A stretch of DNA of 64,000 bases from Bugula neritina. Taxonomy: Eukaryota > Bryozoa > Gymnolaemata > Cheilostomatida > Bugulidae. The notes under the pieces are model-generated. The model searched no databases. It saw only the letters and a program-made list of their open reading frames with translations, and had not been told where the DNA came from. Shown here piece by piece: positions 17,658 to 27,400 of the stretch; within the stretch, counting starts at the first letter, position 1, and the number at the start of each line of letters is the position of its first letter. Location: NCBI GenBank assembly GCA_964035545.1, contig OZ037765.1:28880004-28944003 (forward strand), given 5' to 3'. Position numbers and translations under genes: made by a program.

Positions 17658-18476
17658 CTACTGCTTAGAAACACGTCTACTCCTGACTGCATTAGCGTAT
17701 GAAAAGATCGAGCAACGTGGTTGGGGTGCGTGATTAAGACTTTGTGCACCCGGCGGATGAATTTTGTTTCTATTTCCGCCGATACAAAAGTTGATATTTC
17801 CGTGGTGTTGACAACTCCCACATTTGCTCGATACTTTTCTCGTACGGTTTTCCCCTAGACTTTCATATACGCCGCTTTTAACGCAGTCGCATATGAAGTC
17901 CTTCAAGTATGCGGGGGGTTGCCTCGTACGCTGTCCCCTTTCTAGGGGGGGTGACACGCTTGCCGGTTCGTTAGTAGGGGCCTCTAATGGCGTCTCTACT
18001 TCACCGTTAGCGGTCACCTCTTCTTGTTCTCCGGATGGAGCCCCTCCCTCCGTGGGGGTTTGCACTTCCGGAACCGGTTCGGTTTCTGGAAGTGATGGAA
18101 TTAGACTTTGGCGGTGGCGGACACGCTTCTGTTGACAAAAGCTGCCGCTCCTCTCTCACCAAGTTTTCTTCCCGCGGTATGACCACTTCGTATTCAGGTC
18201 CATGCCGCCGTCGCCCGCGCGTTGTTGTCTGCCTCCTGGGCTCTAACAACGGGGGGCTTCTCCCACTCCGTCGGGGCTAGCCCAATACGGTTTCAAGCGA
18301 GACTCATTCTGGATAGACACCTGTCCTGAGCGCTCAATCTTGTACGTATGATTGGGCATAGCCTCGACGACCACGTAGGGGCCTACGAACTTAGGCTTCA
18401 GTTTATCAGCCTGTCCGCGACGCCTACGGTAATTGACCATCCACACCTTATCTCCCATTTGATAGAGGTGGTTCAT
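17658..18476 (-). pseudogene. Frameshifted C-terminal part of pol (integrase GPY/F domain and tail)
   Basis: Beyond the stop of the main pol ORF at 18448, pol-like coding continues on the minus strand in changing frames. The segment 18476-18243 is in the +1 frame and holds the integrase C-terminal GPY/F-type domain (VGDKVW-like start, KFVGPYVV). The segment 18249-18007 is back in the pol frame and is Arg-rich (RRRHGPEYEVV). The segment from 18065 down to 17658 is +1 again, is Pro/Glu-rich and contains RTRQPPAYLKDF, a usual tail motif of Ty3/gypsy pol. One shift falls beside a run of six C. This could be real decay or homopolymer errors in the assembly. Confidence 0.75.
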
Positions 18477-21400
18477 CGGAATCTTCGTGCCGCACCTTCC
18501 ACTGCTGTTTGCGCAGTATATCGTGCGCGGCCTTCATCCGTTCCACTAGTTCACTGGCATACTCGTGAACCGAGTTGTCTTGCTCTGGAACGTGATAGGT
18601 GAGATGGTCCGGGACACGAGTCTCTCTCCCGAGCATCAAGAGGTTTGGGGTCTCACCAGTACTGGTGTGTGGGGTGCTACGGTATGCACGCATGACTTGC
18701 GGCAACACCGTATCCCATTCCTCTTGACCTCGTCCAAGGAGGAGACTCCGGAGTGCATCACCTAGCATCCGGTTGTTGCGCTCCACCACCCCGTTACCTT
18801 GAGGGTGGTAGGGGGTGGTCCTGCTCTGATTTACTCCCCAGAGGTGGCAAAGGTCGCTCATCAGTTGAGACTGGAATTGAGCGCCTTGATCAGAGTGTAT
18901 CTGTTCGGGGAGCCCGAAATAACAGAATACATGTTGGTCTAGTGCCCTGGCCACTGTTGGGGCTGACGCATCTGGGATAGCCAGAGCATCCGCCCACCTA
19001 GTAAAGTGGTCGGTTAGTACTAGGATCCAATTATTGTCTCTGGGGGTCAGGGGCATGGGTCCGACCAGGTCTACAGCGACGACTTGCCAGGGCCTACCAG
19101 CATATAGCCTCCGCCGTCCTGCTTCACCAGGGGGGCGGCTATGCTTACTGGCCTGGCAGATCTCACACTGTTTGACTCTGAGCCGGACGTCACGCTCCAT
19201 TTGTGGCCAATACCACCGGAGTCGTAATTTGGACATCACTCTCTTGACCCCTGCGTGGGCCTGTTTGTGAGTATCCCAAATCAACTCACGGCGGATGGCC
19301 GTGGGGCAGACTACCCTCTTCCTTTCCGGGTGTCTGCCGCTGGCAGCTAGAGAGATGGTTAGTAACCCATCCTGCCCGATCCGCAGCGAGTCCCAACGCT
19401 GACAGTATAGCCGGAACTCGGCGCATCCCTGTCGTATGCGTTCCTCGCTGGGTCGTCGCCCTTCCCTTTTGGCCCGGTATATGTCTGCCACGACTCCAGG
19501 CAGCTCTTCTTGGAGCTTCTTCAGCTCTCGAACATTACCGGCCAGTACAGGGTTGGCGCGGAGGTTTTGTACACCCTCCGGGGACTCATCAACTCCTTGC
19601 CTGAGTTGACCCTGGTCCCAGTCAAACGGTGCTCCGTGGTGAGCCAGCGTCTCCAACTCACATCGCGGGGGACCTCCATCCCTCCTCTCGATGTTGAGAC
19701 ACTGTTTGCAACCTCCGTCAGGTCGGCGACTCAACCCATCCGCATTGCTGTGTCTCTTGCCCGGTCGATGTTCGATCCGGTGTGAGAATTCAGCTAGGAT
19801 TTCGAGCCACCGGGCGACCTGACTAGAGGGCTCCGCTCTCTTGCACAACCAGATCAGCGAGGCATGATCCGTACGCAGCCGGAACTTCCTGCCATATAGG
19901 TATGGTCTGAAGTGCTTCACTGACTTGATTACTGCCAGCAGCTCCTTGCGGGTAGTGCAGTAGTTTCGTTCAGTGGGTGAGAGAGACTTGCTGTAGTAGG
20001 CTACTACTACTTCTCGGCCTTCCTGCACTTGCGACAGCACAGCGCCAACATTTTGGTCACTGGCGTCGGTGTCGAGGATGTACTCCAGAGTGGGGTCTGG
20101 GTAGGCCAAGATGGGCGCCGTTAGTAGGCAGCCCTTGAGGCGGTCGAACGCTTCTTGCTCGACTGGGGTCCACTGCCACGTCACTCCCTTTGCGGTGAGC
20201 CGGTTTAACGGCTGTGCTATGCCCGCAAAGTCTGGTATGTATTGTCTGTAATACCCTACCAGCCCCAAGAAAGCCCGGAGTCCGGTCAAGTCTTGGGGGG
20301 TGACCCAGTCTTCTATTGCCCGTACCTTCTCGGGATCCGTTGCCACGCCGTTTCGACCGACAACGTGCCCCAGGTACTTAACCTCTGGCTGCAATAGAGC
20401 GCACTTAGAAGGCTTGAGCTTAAGACCGGCACCTCGGAGTCTCTCAAAGACCTCCTGCAGACGACTGACATGTGTCTCGAAGTCTGGGGAGATCACGATG
20501 ACATCATCGAGGTAGATCAGCAGTGTCTTCCAATGGAGCCCGCTGAGGACTTGCTCCATCAGCCTCTGGAAGGTGGCTGGGGCGGAGGTCAACCCGAAAG
20601 GCAGCACCTTCCACTTCCACAAACCGTCCCGTGTGATAAACGCCGCTTTCTCTTGGGCGTCGGGACTCAGAGGAACTTGCCAATAGCCGCTTAGCAAGTC
20701 TAACGTACTGAAGTACTTGCTGCCGGCTAGGGCATCCAATGACTCGTCAATACGAGGTAGAGGGTAGGCGTCCTGTATGGTTACGCTATTGAGTTTGCGG
20801 TAATCCACACAGAACCGCCAACTGCCGTCTTTCTTCCGGACCAGTACGACTGGCGAGCTCCACGCACTATGGGCGGGCTCTATCAGTCCCCGGTCCAGAA
20901 GATCCCGTACTTGTCGGCTAACCTCCTTCTCTTTCTCCGGCCCCAGCCTGCGTGTGGGCTGCCGGACAGGGACTGGCCCTGCAGTCAGCGGTATTTCGTG
21001 TCTGACAATTCCAGTCAGTCCCACGTCATGCTCTCCGCTGCTGAACACATCACCGTAGTCGCGTAGTAACTTAGCCATAACTTGGCGTTCTCTGTTACTC
21101 GCGCAGCCGCTACAGGCTGTGTCATACAACTCCCGGAGATGTGCGGGGACTGCCCCTCGCCCTTGAGTAGGGCACTGAGGAAGTGCCTCTGTCGCATCAC
21201 CCAGCGACGGGCCTACGTCTTCCTCCTGAACAGAGTGAAAACGGCCCAGCATCGACCCAGCCGGGAGCTTGATAGACTCGGTAAAGGGGTTGACGCACTG
21301 CACTAAGATCTCCCCTTGCTCAGTCAGCTGATTCAGACTGCTGGCAAGTTGGATCTTTTCGTGCGCGCCTTCAACTACCCCGAGTCCAGAGATCCGGCTA

Positions 21401-22287
21401 TTATTCACCCTGCAGTGAATGGTAGCCCGGGAGCGGCCTGGTATGATACGGTTGCGTACCACTTGCACACCTCCCACTAAAGGGCGGCCGAACTTGTCGA
21501 CGCAGGCGAGTTCCCGCCCGGACATCATCATTGCAGATTTGCTAAAATCTATGTGACATCCGTGCCGTTTTAGGAATGGCATCCCGAGGATGGCGTCCTC
21601 CTTGAGCTGACTGACGATGAACGTCTCTTGGATCGTTTGATCACGGACTCGTCCCGTCAGCTCAATTATACCATAGAAGGGAAGGCACGACCCGTCAGCT
21701 AGGGTGCCGTACTCCCCTTCGTATGATTCCATCTCGCCCCTGACCCTAGCACTGAGGGTGTCGAAGAGTTGGCGGCTTAAGAGGTTCGTGGTACAGCCCG
21801 AATCAATGAGGAAAGTAACAGCTTTGCCTTCCAGTTTACCGGGCAAGAAATAGCTGTTCCCATAGGGCTGCACCTGAACTCTCTCTTCAGGCCTTACTCT
21901 CGCAGGGAGTACCTCCCTCGCTTTGGGTCGCGAAGGAGGTCTTTTGGGGCGGTGGTAGGTAGGCCTCGGGGGTGCCGAGGCTAGATTCCCGGCTACCTTT
22001 GTGGGCTCCCATCCAGATTCTTGGGCTTGTAGCCCTGCGAATCTGTTGTGAAGGGGCATAGAAAAGGCAGCCGCGGGGCGAAGCCCCTTGCTGGTTCGTC
22101 GTGGCTGTTGCCACTGTTGGTTGCCAGTACGCGGTACCCGTCTGGGTGACCTGCGTTTCTTCTTCCCTGGAGGTTTCATCGTCGGCCCGCAGGAGGTGGG
22201 AACATCTGCGGGCCGCGGTAGTTTAACCCCTGATTTAGGAAGGGACAGTATCGGCGGAAATGCCCTTGATTTCCGCACTCCCAGCAA
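18448..22287 (-). CDS. Pol polyprotein (protease, RT, RNase H, integrase)
   Basis: The open frame is 1,279 codons counted from an internal ATG, but translation more likely enters by -1 frameshifting from gag at 22221. In order it has an aspartic protease (FLIDSGCTTNLLS, near residue 160), reverse transcriptase (FCVDYRKLN near 470, catalytic YLDDVIV near 590), RNase H (LDTDASDQNVGAVLS near 735) and integrase with an HHCC zinc-binding region (CEICQ near 1020). The D,D,E core residues sit in VAVDLVGP, HSDQGAQF and VVERNN. All catalytic motifs I looked for are intact. The frame stops at 18448, just before the GPY/F region, because of a shift near 18480-18490. Confidence 0.93.
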   Translation of the reverse strand: MLGVRKSRAFPPILSLPKSGVKLPRPADVPTSCGPTMKPPGKKKRRSPRRVPRTGNQQWQQPRRTSKGLRPAAAFSMPLHNRFAGLQAQESGWEPTKVAGNLASAPPRPTYHRPKRPPSRPKAREVLPARVRPEERVQVQPYGNSYFLPGKLEGKAVTFLIDSGCTTNLLSRQLFDTLSARVRGEMESYEGEYGTLADGSCLPFYGIIELTGRVRDQTIQETFIVSQLKEDAILGMPFLKRHGCHIDFSKSAMMMSGRELACVDKFGRPLVGGVQVVRNRIIPGRSRATIHCRVNNSRISGLGVVEGAHEKIQLASSLNQLTEQGEILVQCVNPFTESIKLPAGSMLGRFHSVQEEDVGPSLGDATEALPQCPTQGRGAVPAHLRELYDTACSGCASNRERQVMAKLLRDYGDVFSSGEHDVGLTGIVRHEIPLTAGPVPVRQPTRRLGPEKEKEVSRQVRDLLDRGLIEPAHSAWSSPVVLVRKKDGSWRFCVDYRKLNSVTIQDAYPLPRIDESLDALAGSKYFSTLDLLSGYWQVPLSPDAQEKAAFITRDGLWKWKVLPFGLTSAPATFQRLMEQVLSGLHWKTLLIYLDDVIVISPDFETHVSRLQEVFERLRGAGLKLKPSKCALLQPEVKYLGHVVGRNGVATDPEKVRAIEDWVTPQDLTGLRAFLGLVGYYRQYIPDFAGIAQPLNRLTAKGVTWQWTPVEQEAFDRLKGCLLTAPILAYPDPTLEYILDTDASDQNVGAVLSQVQEGREVVVAYYSKSLSPTERNYCTTRKELLAVIKSVKHFRPYLYGRKFRLRTDHASLIWLCKRAEPSSQVARWLEILAEFSHRIEHRPGKRHSNADGLSRRPDGGCKQCLNIERRDGGPPRCELETLAHHGAPFDWDQGQLRQGVDESPEGVQNLRANPVLAGNVRELKKLQEELPGVVADIYRAKREGRRPSEERIRQGCAEFRLYCQRWDSLRIGQDGLLTISLAASGRHPERKRVVCPTAIRRELIWDTHKQAHAGVKRVMSKLRLRWYWPQMERDVRLRVKQCEICQASKHSRPPGEAGRRRLYAGRPWQVVAVDLVGPMPLTPRDNNWILVLTDHFTRWADALAIPDASAPTVARALDQHVFCYFGLPEQIHSDQGAQFQSQLMSDLCHLWGVNQSRTTPYHPQGNGVVERNNRMLGDALRSLLLGRGQEEWDTVLPQVMRAYRSTPHTSTGETPNLLMLGRETRVPDHLTYHVPEQDNSVHEYASELVERMKAAHDILRKQQWKVRHEDSDEPPLSNGR
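22163..22227 (-). promoter_or_regulatory. -1 programmed ribosomal frameshift signal between gag and pol
   Basis: On the minus strand the gag frame reads GGG TTA AAC, so the heptamer G TTA AAC (22227-22221) is placed correctly for tandem -1 slippage. The same heptamer is the known slip site of equine arteritis virus. After a 5-base spacer comes a perfect 10-bp GC-rich stem (CGGCCCGCAG at 22215-22206 pairing with CTGCGGGCCG at 22192-22183) with a 13-base loop. Loop bases TTCCC (22202-22198) could pair with GGGAA at 22167-22163 to make a pseudoknot. The pol frame is -1 to gag and is open across this point. Confidence 0.85.
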
Positions 22288-23129
22288 AAGCTGACTGTTT
22301 CTCCCTGTGGCGGCGCCGGTGGCCGCATGGGCTCAGGGGCGGTACTCACTGGGGTTTGTGGTGTCAGTGTTGCTATCAGCTTGGCTAGCATGTCTGTCAG
22401 TTGAGTGACTTTCGATGCCGTCGCCAACTGGGACACGGCAGCCGCGGCGGGGGTTTCCTCCCCTTGTCCCGCGGCCGTGTCTGCGCGGTCTATCTCCACT
22501 TGACGGGAGCTTCCGCGACTTTTATGCATTTGATTAGCTAGGAGGTAAGCTTCCCCCTCAGTCAGAGCATCTTCAACGGTGGTGACTCCCCTAGCTAGAA
22601 ACTGGTGGTGGAGACCCAGATCGTCGACAGATGCTATGAAAGCGTCGAGGGTATACCTCTCGCGGTTGACTGGGGGCAAGTCGCTGTACGCGATCTGTGC
22701 CAGCTTCATGACCGCGGCGGCGTGCTCCCGCAGCGGGGTGCGGGGATCACGCCGCAACCTCTGCAATCGGGCCCTGGCATCTGTAGCAGAGAGGCCGAAG
22801 CGGGCCCGCAGAGAAGCAAAGATATTATCAATGTCTACGCCCAGCCCATAAGGCTTGGCTTTGTCCATCAATGCCATTCTAAGCTTCAGCAAGGCCACCC
22901 TAGGGGGCCACTGGGCAACGTCCATTACGTCGCTAAACTCTTGGATAAATTGTTCCACCTCCTCTTCACCCGTGAAGGTGGGCGCCTTTAACCGGTAGCG
23001 GTCTTCAGTTAGTTCTCGCGGAACCCTTCGCTCTTCTACTACATGGTTAACAGGTATTGTCTCTACAGCATTGTCTCTACGCTCACCTTCTACTGCCGGT
23101 GGTTGAGTTCCAGCATTTTCAGTCTCCAT
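22176..23129 (-). CDS. Gag protein
   Basis: A 317-residue structural protein of the retrotransposon, expected to form the particle shell and bind RNA. The start ATG at 23129 is 31 bases after the 5' LTR, so the leader is very short. A Leu/Arg-rich helical middle, as expected for a capsid domain, spans roughly residues 40-190. One canonical CCHC zinc knuckle, C-x2-C-x4-H-x4-C, is at residues 282-295, followed by a short tail. The last part overlaps the pol frame by 112 bases, and the slip site lies within it. No in-frame stop or break is seen. Confidence 0.92.
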   Translation of the reverse strand: METENAGTQPPAVEGERRDNAVETIPVNHVVEERRVPRELTEDRYRLKAPTFTGEEEVEQFIQEFSDVMDVAQWPPRVALLKLRMALMDKAKPYGLGVDIDNIFASLRARFGLSATDARARLQRLRRDPRTPLREHAAAVMKLAQIAYSDLPPVNRERYTLDAFIASVDDLGLHHQFLARGVTTVEDALTEGEAYLLANQMHKSRGSSRQVEIDRADTAAGQGEETPAAAAVSQLATASKVTQLTDMLAKLIATLTPQTPVSTAPEPMRPPAPPQGETVSFCWECGNQGHFRRYCPFLNQGLNYRGPQMFPPPAGRR

Positions 23130-23142
23130 CTTGGATGCACTA

Positions 23143-23159
23143 TCCCACCGCTGCCACCA
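23143..23159 (-). other. Primer-binding site, tRNA-Leu type
   Basis: One base inside the 5' LTR the minus strand reads TGGTGGCAGCGGTGGGA. Its complement, TCCCACCGCTGCCACCA, matches the 3' end of animal tRNA-Leu (AAG class) plus CCA as I know it. The host tRNA set was not searched. Confidence 0.8.
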
Positions 23160-23160
23160 C

Positions 23161-23465
23161 TGTTATGTTTTTCAGATTTAGGGTTGATATGCTATCCAGA
23201 GAGTCTACTTATTTGCTATAGAACTGCACCAGGATAAGTCGAGTGAACGAGTATATTTTACACACAATTATACATTATAAAAACGATACAATACATTCAG
23301 ACAATTTACACATCTAATCTATTTGACACTCTAGCTTCGACTGCCTTAGCAGCGGGAAACTATAATTGCTGCTAACTATCAAATACGCTAATTGGCTATC
23401 CATTGTTCCGGGTCAATTACGCGACCCTACATGTTGTGCTGCTGGTAGTTCCACGAACCACCACA
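23161..23465 (-). repeat. 5' LTR of the Ty3/gypsy element
   Basis: 305 bases, matching 15965-16269 apart from one substitution. In minus-strand orientation it begins TGTGGTGG and ends CATAACA, and it is followed by the PBS. Confidence 0.95.
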
Positions 23466-23660
23466 ATAGTTAATCTTAATTAGTTTCACTTTTAGTTATT
23501 TAATATTGTACTATTAGTATTAGCATTACTATTACTATAGACAGTATTATACTGTAATAGTACTATTAGTATTACTATTAAACTTAATATAAATATAAAG
23601 ATAATAATTTTAAATATTATTATTAAATTTATTATTATTATATTCAAATTCAATTTTATT
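23466..23660. repeat. AT-repeat island 2, right part
   Basis: Continuation of the island interrupted by the retrotransposon. ATTAGTATTAGCATTACTAT near 23514 and ACTATTAGTATTACTATTAA near 23562 repeat the words seen before 15965, which supports insertion into a pre-existing island. Confidence 0.65.
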
Positions 23661-23869
23661 CGGCATGACTGATTATAACTACGGATAAATCAAGGCTAGG
23701 TAAACTTGGGAAAATATTTTTTCATAGTAGGCATAATAGCAAGCTAATGTTTATATTACTTATCATTTGATGATAATCATTATGCACCAAAGTAAAAACA
23801 AGCCTTTGAAAATGACTTGGTTGGACTTGGAATCTGTTGAGCGTCAACTTTCTGCAATTACTAACTTGA

Positions 23870-24010
23870 TAAATAGGCAAATCGCTTGAAGCAGCACCAA
23901 CTTAGTTATCACTGAGTGCAGTGGCTTGGTGGTGGCGGTGGTGGGGGGTAATTATGGGCACGATATCTATATAAACCTTGCACTAGGTCACCTTTAACAC
24001 GATGCTAACT
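23870..24010 (+). repeat. Dispersed repeat, copy A
   Basis: The stretch with GCAGCACCAACTTAGTTATC, ACTGAGTGCAGTGG, GGTGGGGGG, CTATATAAACCTTGCACT and AGGTCACC aligns, in the same orientation, with 56640-56775. By eye they agree at roughly 70 percent. It may be part of an old SINE- or MITE-like element. I see no coding capacity or clear terminal repeats. Confidence 0.55.
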
Positions 24011-24432
24011 TTAGTAATTTTCAATAGCACTAGCGTTAAAATCTGACCTTGACCTACGCATTTTTTTAGTTTTAATTTTCATGTTTTATTTTTCTACTGG
24101 GTTTAAAGAATTGAAGATGGTACAAAGTTTTGTGAGAGCGAGCACTGTTCGAAAAACTTCAACCCTGCACTGGCTATGTAATTTCTTCTGTAGAGTTATC
24201 CTTTCAAGGTTTTAGACAGGACAACTGAATAGTAAATTCCGAACTGCCATCGACAAAATAGCACTAGGGGAGTTATATTCTTTCAGTGAGTTGTATGCAA
24301 TGAGCTCCATTAGTACAAGAAACACGCTTATTTAATGATCTCTAGCCTGCGACTGAAATATATTACATATAAATCTAATAAACCTATTTCTGTCACTAAG
24401 ACTCGGCTTCATTTCTTTTTATTTGTTTGAAA
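24011..24432 (+). other. Upstream region of DNAAF5
   Basis: About 420 bases between the dispersed repeat and the DNAAF5 start codon. It presumably holds the core promoter and 5' untranslated region. I see no convincing TATA box or X-box. Confidence 0.4.
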
Positions 24433-27400
24433 ATGGCTGCGATGGAAGAAAATTCTGGAAATTGTAATTCAGAGTTGATAGCCGAGTTAAACCAAAAGAT
24501 TGCTCGCCATAGCAACTTTTTAACTGATTCAAACAGAGCTTCTCGCAAGCGTGGATTAGAAGGAATTATAAAAGAATTATTCAGTGGAGCTTATTCGTCA
24601 TCTAGTTCTACAGTTGTCGTGGTTTACAAAAGTGTTCAGGTAGCCGTCACCAAACTTATAGCAGATCCTGTTGAAAAATGCCGAGAATTGGCTATTTCAA
24701 CGGTTGAGAAGTATCTTGAATTGACAAATGATTACAACACTGTGTTGCCAGCTATCGTACCTTATTTAGTCCAACGTCTTGGTCAACAAGAAATAATTGA
24801 GCCATCGGAAGAGCTGCGACTTCAACTTTCTCAGTTGGCCACCAAACTAGTTTGCTTATCTGAAAAACAAAACAGTCTATATTTGGATGATTACATTAAA
24901 GTTTTGCAAAGAACATTAATTGATCCGTTTTATGAAGTTCGAAAAGAAGCTTGCAAATGCGCTTCTATCCTAGCAAAGTCAATTCCTGAACATTTCCACC
25001 TACAGTCAGAATCATTGATAAAGCCATTACTGCATTCTATATCACATCAACATTATAAAGTGCGAGTTGCAGTAATTAATGCGATTGGTAAGCATGCAAG
25101 TCATTAATTAAATAATTAGTTGCCAAAAACTCAATAACTAATAAGTAATAAGAATAGGAATAAATTAGTGAAGTGTATAATTTTTTTAAGTGGTGTAGGT
25201 ATAAAGTGGTTTTGTAAAATGTTTAGTAATTTACTCTCTGAACATTTCAGCTATGATACCATCATAAAATGAACATAGTTTTTTCTCGCTATGTGATGTG
25301 AAAACTTCAAGGAGTATTCTATATAGTATTATAGTATATTCTTATTGTTTAGGTCGCTTTGCTACAAGTTGTTGAATATTTTTGTAGGCTTTCGATTTTT
25401 TTCCCATTTTGTTAAAAACTTTAGTTTAGAGTCAAGGGTAATCTGCAGTCAATGATGCGAATTGGAAAATTAATCATTTCATTTTTTAAAATGGGATATT
25501 GAAAGTTTTCAACTTACATAACACAGGTTTTACAACTCATCATCAGCAAAAGCTTTGGCTTTGATACTACCCAAAACTTTATTGGAATTAAATATGAACT
25601 GTATAGTTTTTAAACTGTGTTGTCAAAAGAGTTTTTGGATTATCAAATAGGGAAGATAAGTACTAAAAGTTAGTGCTAAGAGCACTTTCTCTTTGTCAGT
25701 AAAACACTGTTCTAATTTATTTTAAATGCAGAAGCTTGGTTTGTGAACATTTAGAACCCAGTCAAAAAATAAAACACACAGTTTAATAGCTGTTTTTTTC
25801 ATATAGCAGTTTGAACAATAACTGTTTTATTTAAGTCATATAGGCAACATGAATTCAATTTGACCTAATCCAATAAAACTGAGTCTATTAAAAAGTGACT
25901 TGCTATTTATTTTCAATTCAAAGAACAATAAACAAATGGGATTGGATTGTTGTCATGACTTAAAAGATAACCTAAGCTGACGAAAATGCAGACTGCTAAC
26001 TATTAGTCTAGTTAGTTTCTACTTGTGATTATTTAGGTCAGGTTTTGTTGTATGGGAACAACAAGAACGTTGACGATGTGGTGAGTCACTTGGCCCAACG
26101 ATTGTTTGATCAGAGTGCTGCAGTGCGAGAAGCTGTGACTAAGTTAGCCGGTATGTGGCTGCTCCAACTTCCTGATCGATACTCTTTCTGGCACAAACTC
26201 ATGCCTTTGCTACTGACCAGTCTGACCGATGAGCTACCTTCAATACAAGAGGAGGCTGCATGCTTGTGGCACGATGTTGGTATGCTAGATGTACTTTTTA
26301 TATGGAGATTTTCATTGAAAACATAGTCAGCTTGACTCTTCTCATCTCTGCAGTTTGAGTTAGGTCTTAGAATGTAGTTTTTTATGTGTCAATGTGGCTT
26401 CATGTTATTGATTTTTTAATCTTTTTTTTTCTGTACACAGATTACATGTGCTTTAGGTATTCGATATTTACGTGAGAATGAAAATGACATGAAGGAGAAG
26501 GAAGATTTTGAAGCTGCGCAACCCAAGCACTACCCCCCTGGTGGTAAGTTATGGTAGTAGTTTAATTGTGACAGTAGAAAACAGGTTTTTGCATAACACA
26601 TTTTTCATTAAAAAAACTGAAACAAAATCATTGGCTAATTTTGGCAAATGTCATTTGCTATGCCTAAAGTTTATTTTTATACAAGATTTTGTTGATACTG
26701 ATATATTTTTTCTAAAGAAATATCTTTAAACTAGTTTTAATTTAAAACTATTTTGTAGTTGAAAGACCGAATTTTGGGTGTAGAGAATTGGTTTACAGGA
26801 ATCAATCCAAGATTATACCAGGGCTATCAAGGGACATACTTGATTGGGTGGTTGAGACGAGGAAAAAGTCTGCCGCTTTACTTTACATTATAGTTCTAAA
26901 TGCTGAGGCTAGCATTACACAGCACATAGCAGTGCTGATGGAAGCTATATATAAAGCTGCAATCGATGAGGAACCTGTAGTTGTCAACTATGTGAGTAGT
27001 TGTCAATCTGTACCTAAAAGATAGAGAGAGGACAATTCTTAAACATGAATTTTGCTACGCTATGATAGTAGATTCACTGCTAATACTATAAGGATATAAA
27101 TATTTTACAAAAATTGTTTGTTTTCTAAGTTTTGAGCCATAACTGGCAAATAGTAATTAAAATGTTACTAAAACTTGTAAAGTTATATTTACAGTTATTG
27201 CATTCAATTTAAGTATCTTTTATAACATCATTTTACGGTTACCTATTTTCTTAATTTTGATGTGTTATTTTTAGGTTGAAAAGACTTGTGAGTTGTTGGG
27301 ATATTTCATCAGCCCTGACGTATGGGTGCCAGTTGTAACGTCTACAATAAAAAAGTATCAACACTTTGGTTCCATTCTAGCCCTAGCTAATCTCATAAAG

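Larger units (their letters stand above)
15965..23465 (-). mobile_element. Ty3/gypsy LTR retrotransposon, young, with an extra third ORF
   Basis: A 7,501-base element transcribed on the minus strand. It has two 305-base LTRs with TG...CA ends on the plus strand that differ at one position by my reading. It is flanked by a 4-base duplication ATAG (15961-15964 and 23466-23469), or AATAG if the shared A is counted. In transcript order it contains a PBS, gag, pol (protease, reverse transcriptase, RNase H, integrase), a Pro/Glu-rich pol tail, a separate third ORF and a polypurine tract. Integrase after RNase H places it in Ty3/gypsy (Metaviridae). Gag and pol overlap in a -1 relation. GC content is clearly higher than in the host DNA. 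Breaks: reading-frame changes near the end of pol. No envelope-like ORF with a membrane segment is seen. Confidence 0.95.

Noticed and set aside
18753-22114. Plus-strand and other-frame open frames across the retrotransposon pol region
   Set aside because: They lie antisense to or out of frame with the intact pol ORF, have no recognisable motifs and reflect the GC-rich coding sequence on the other strand.
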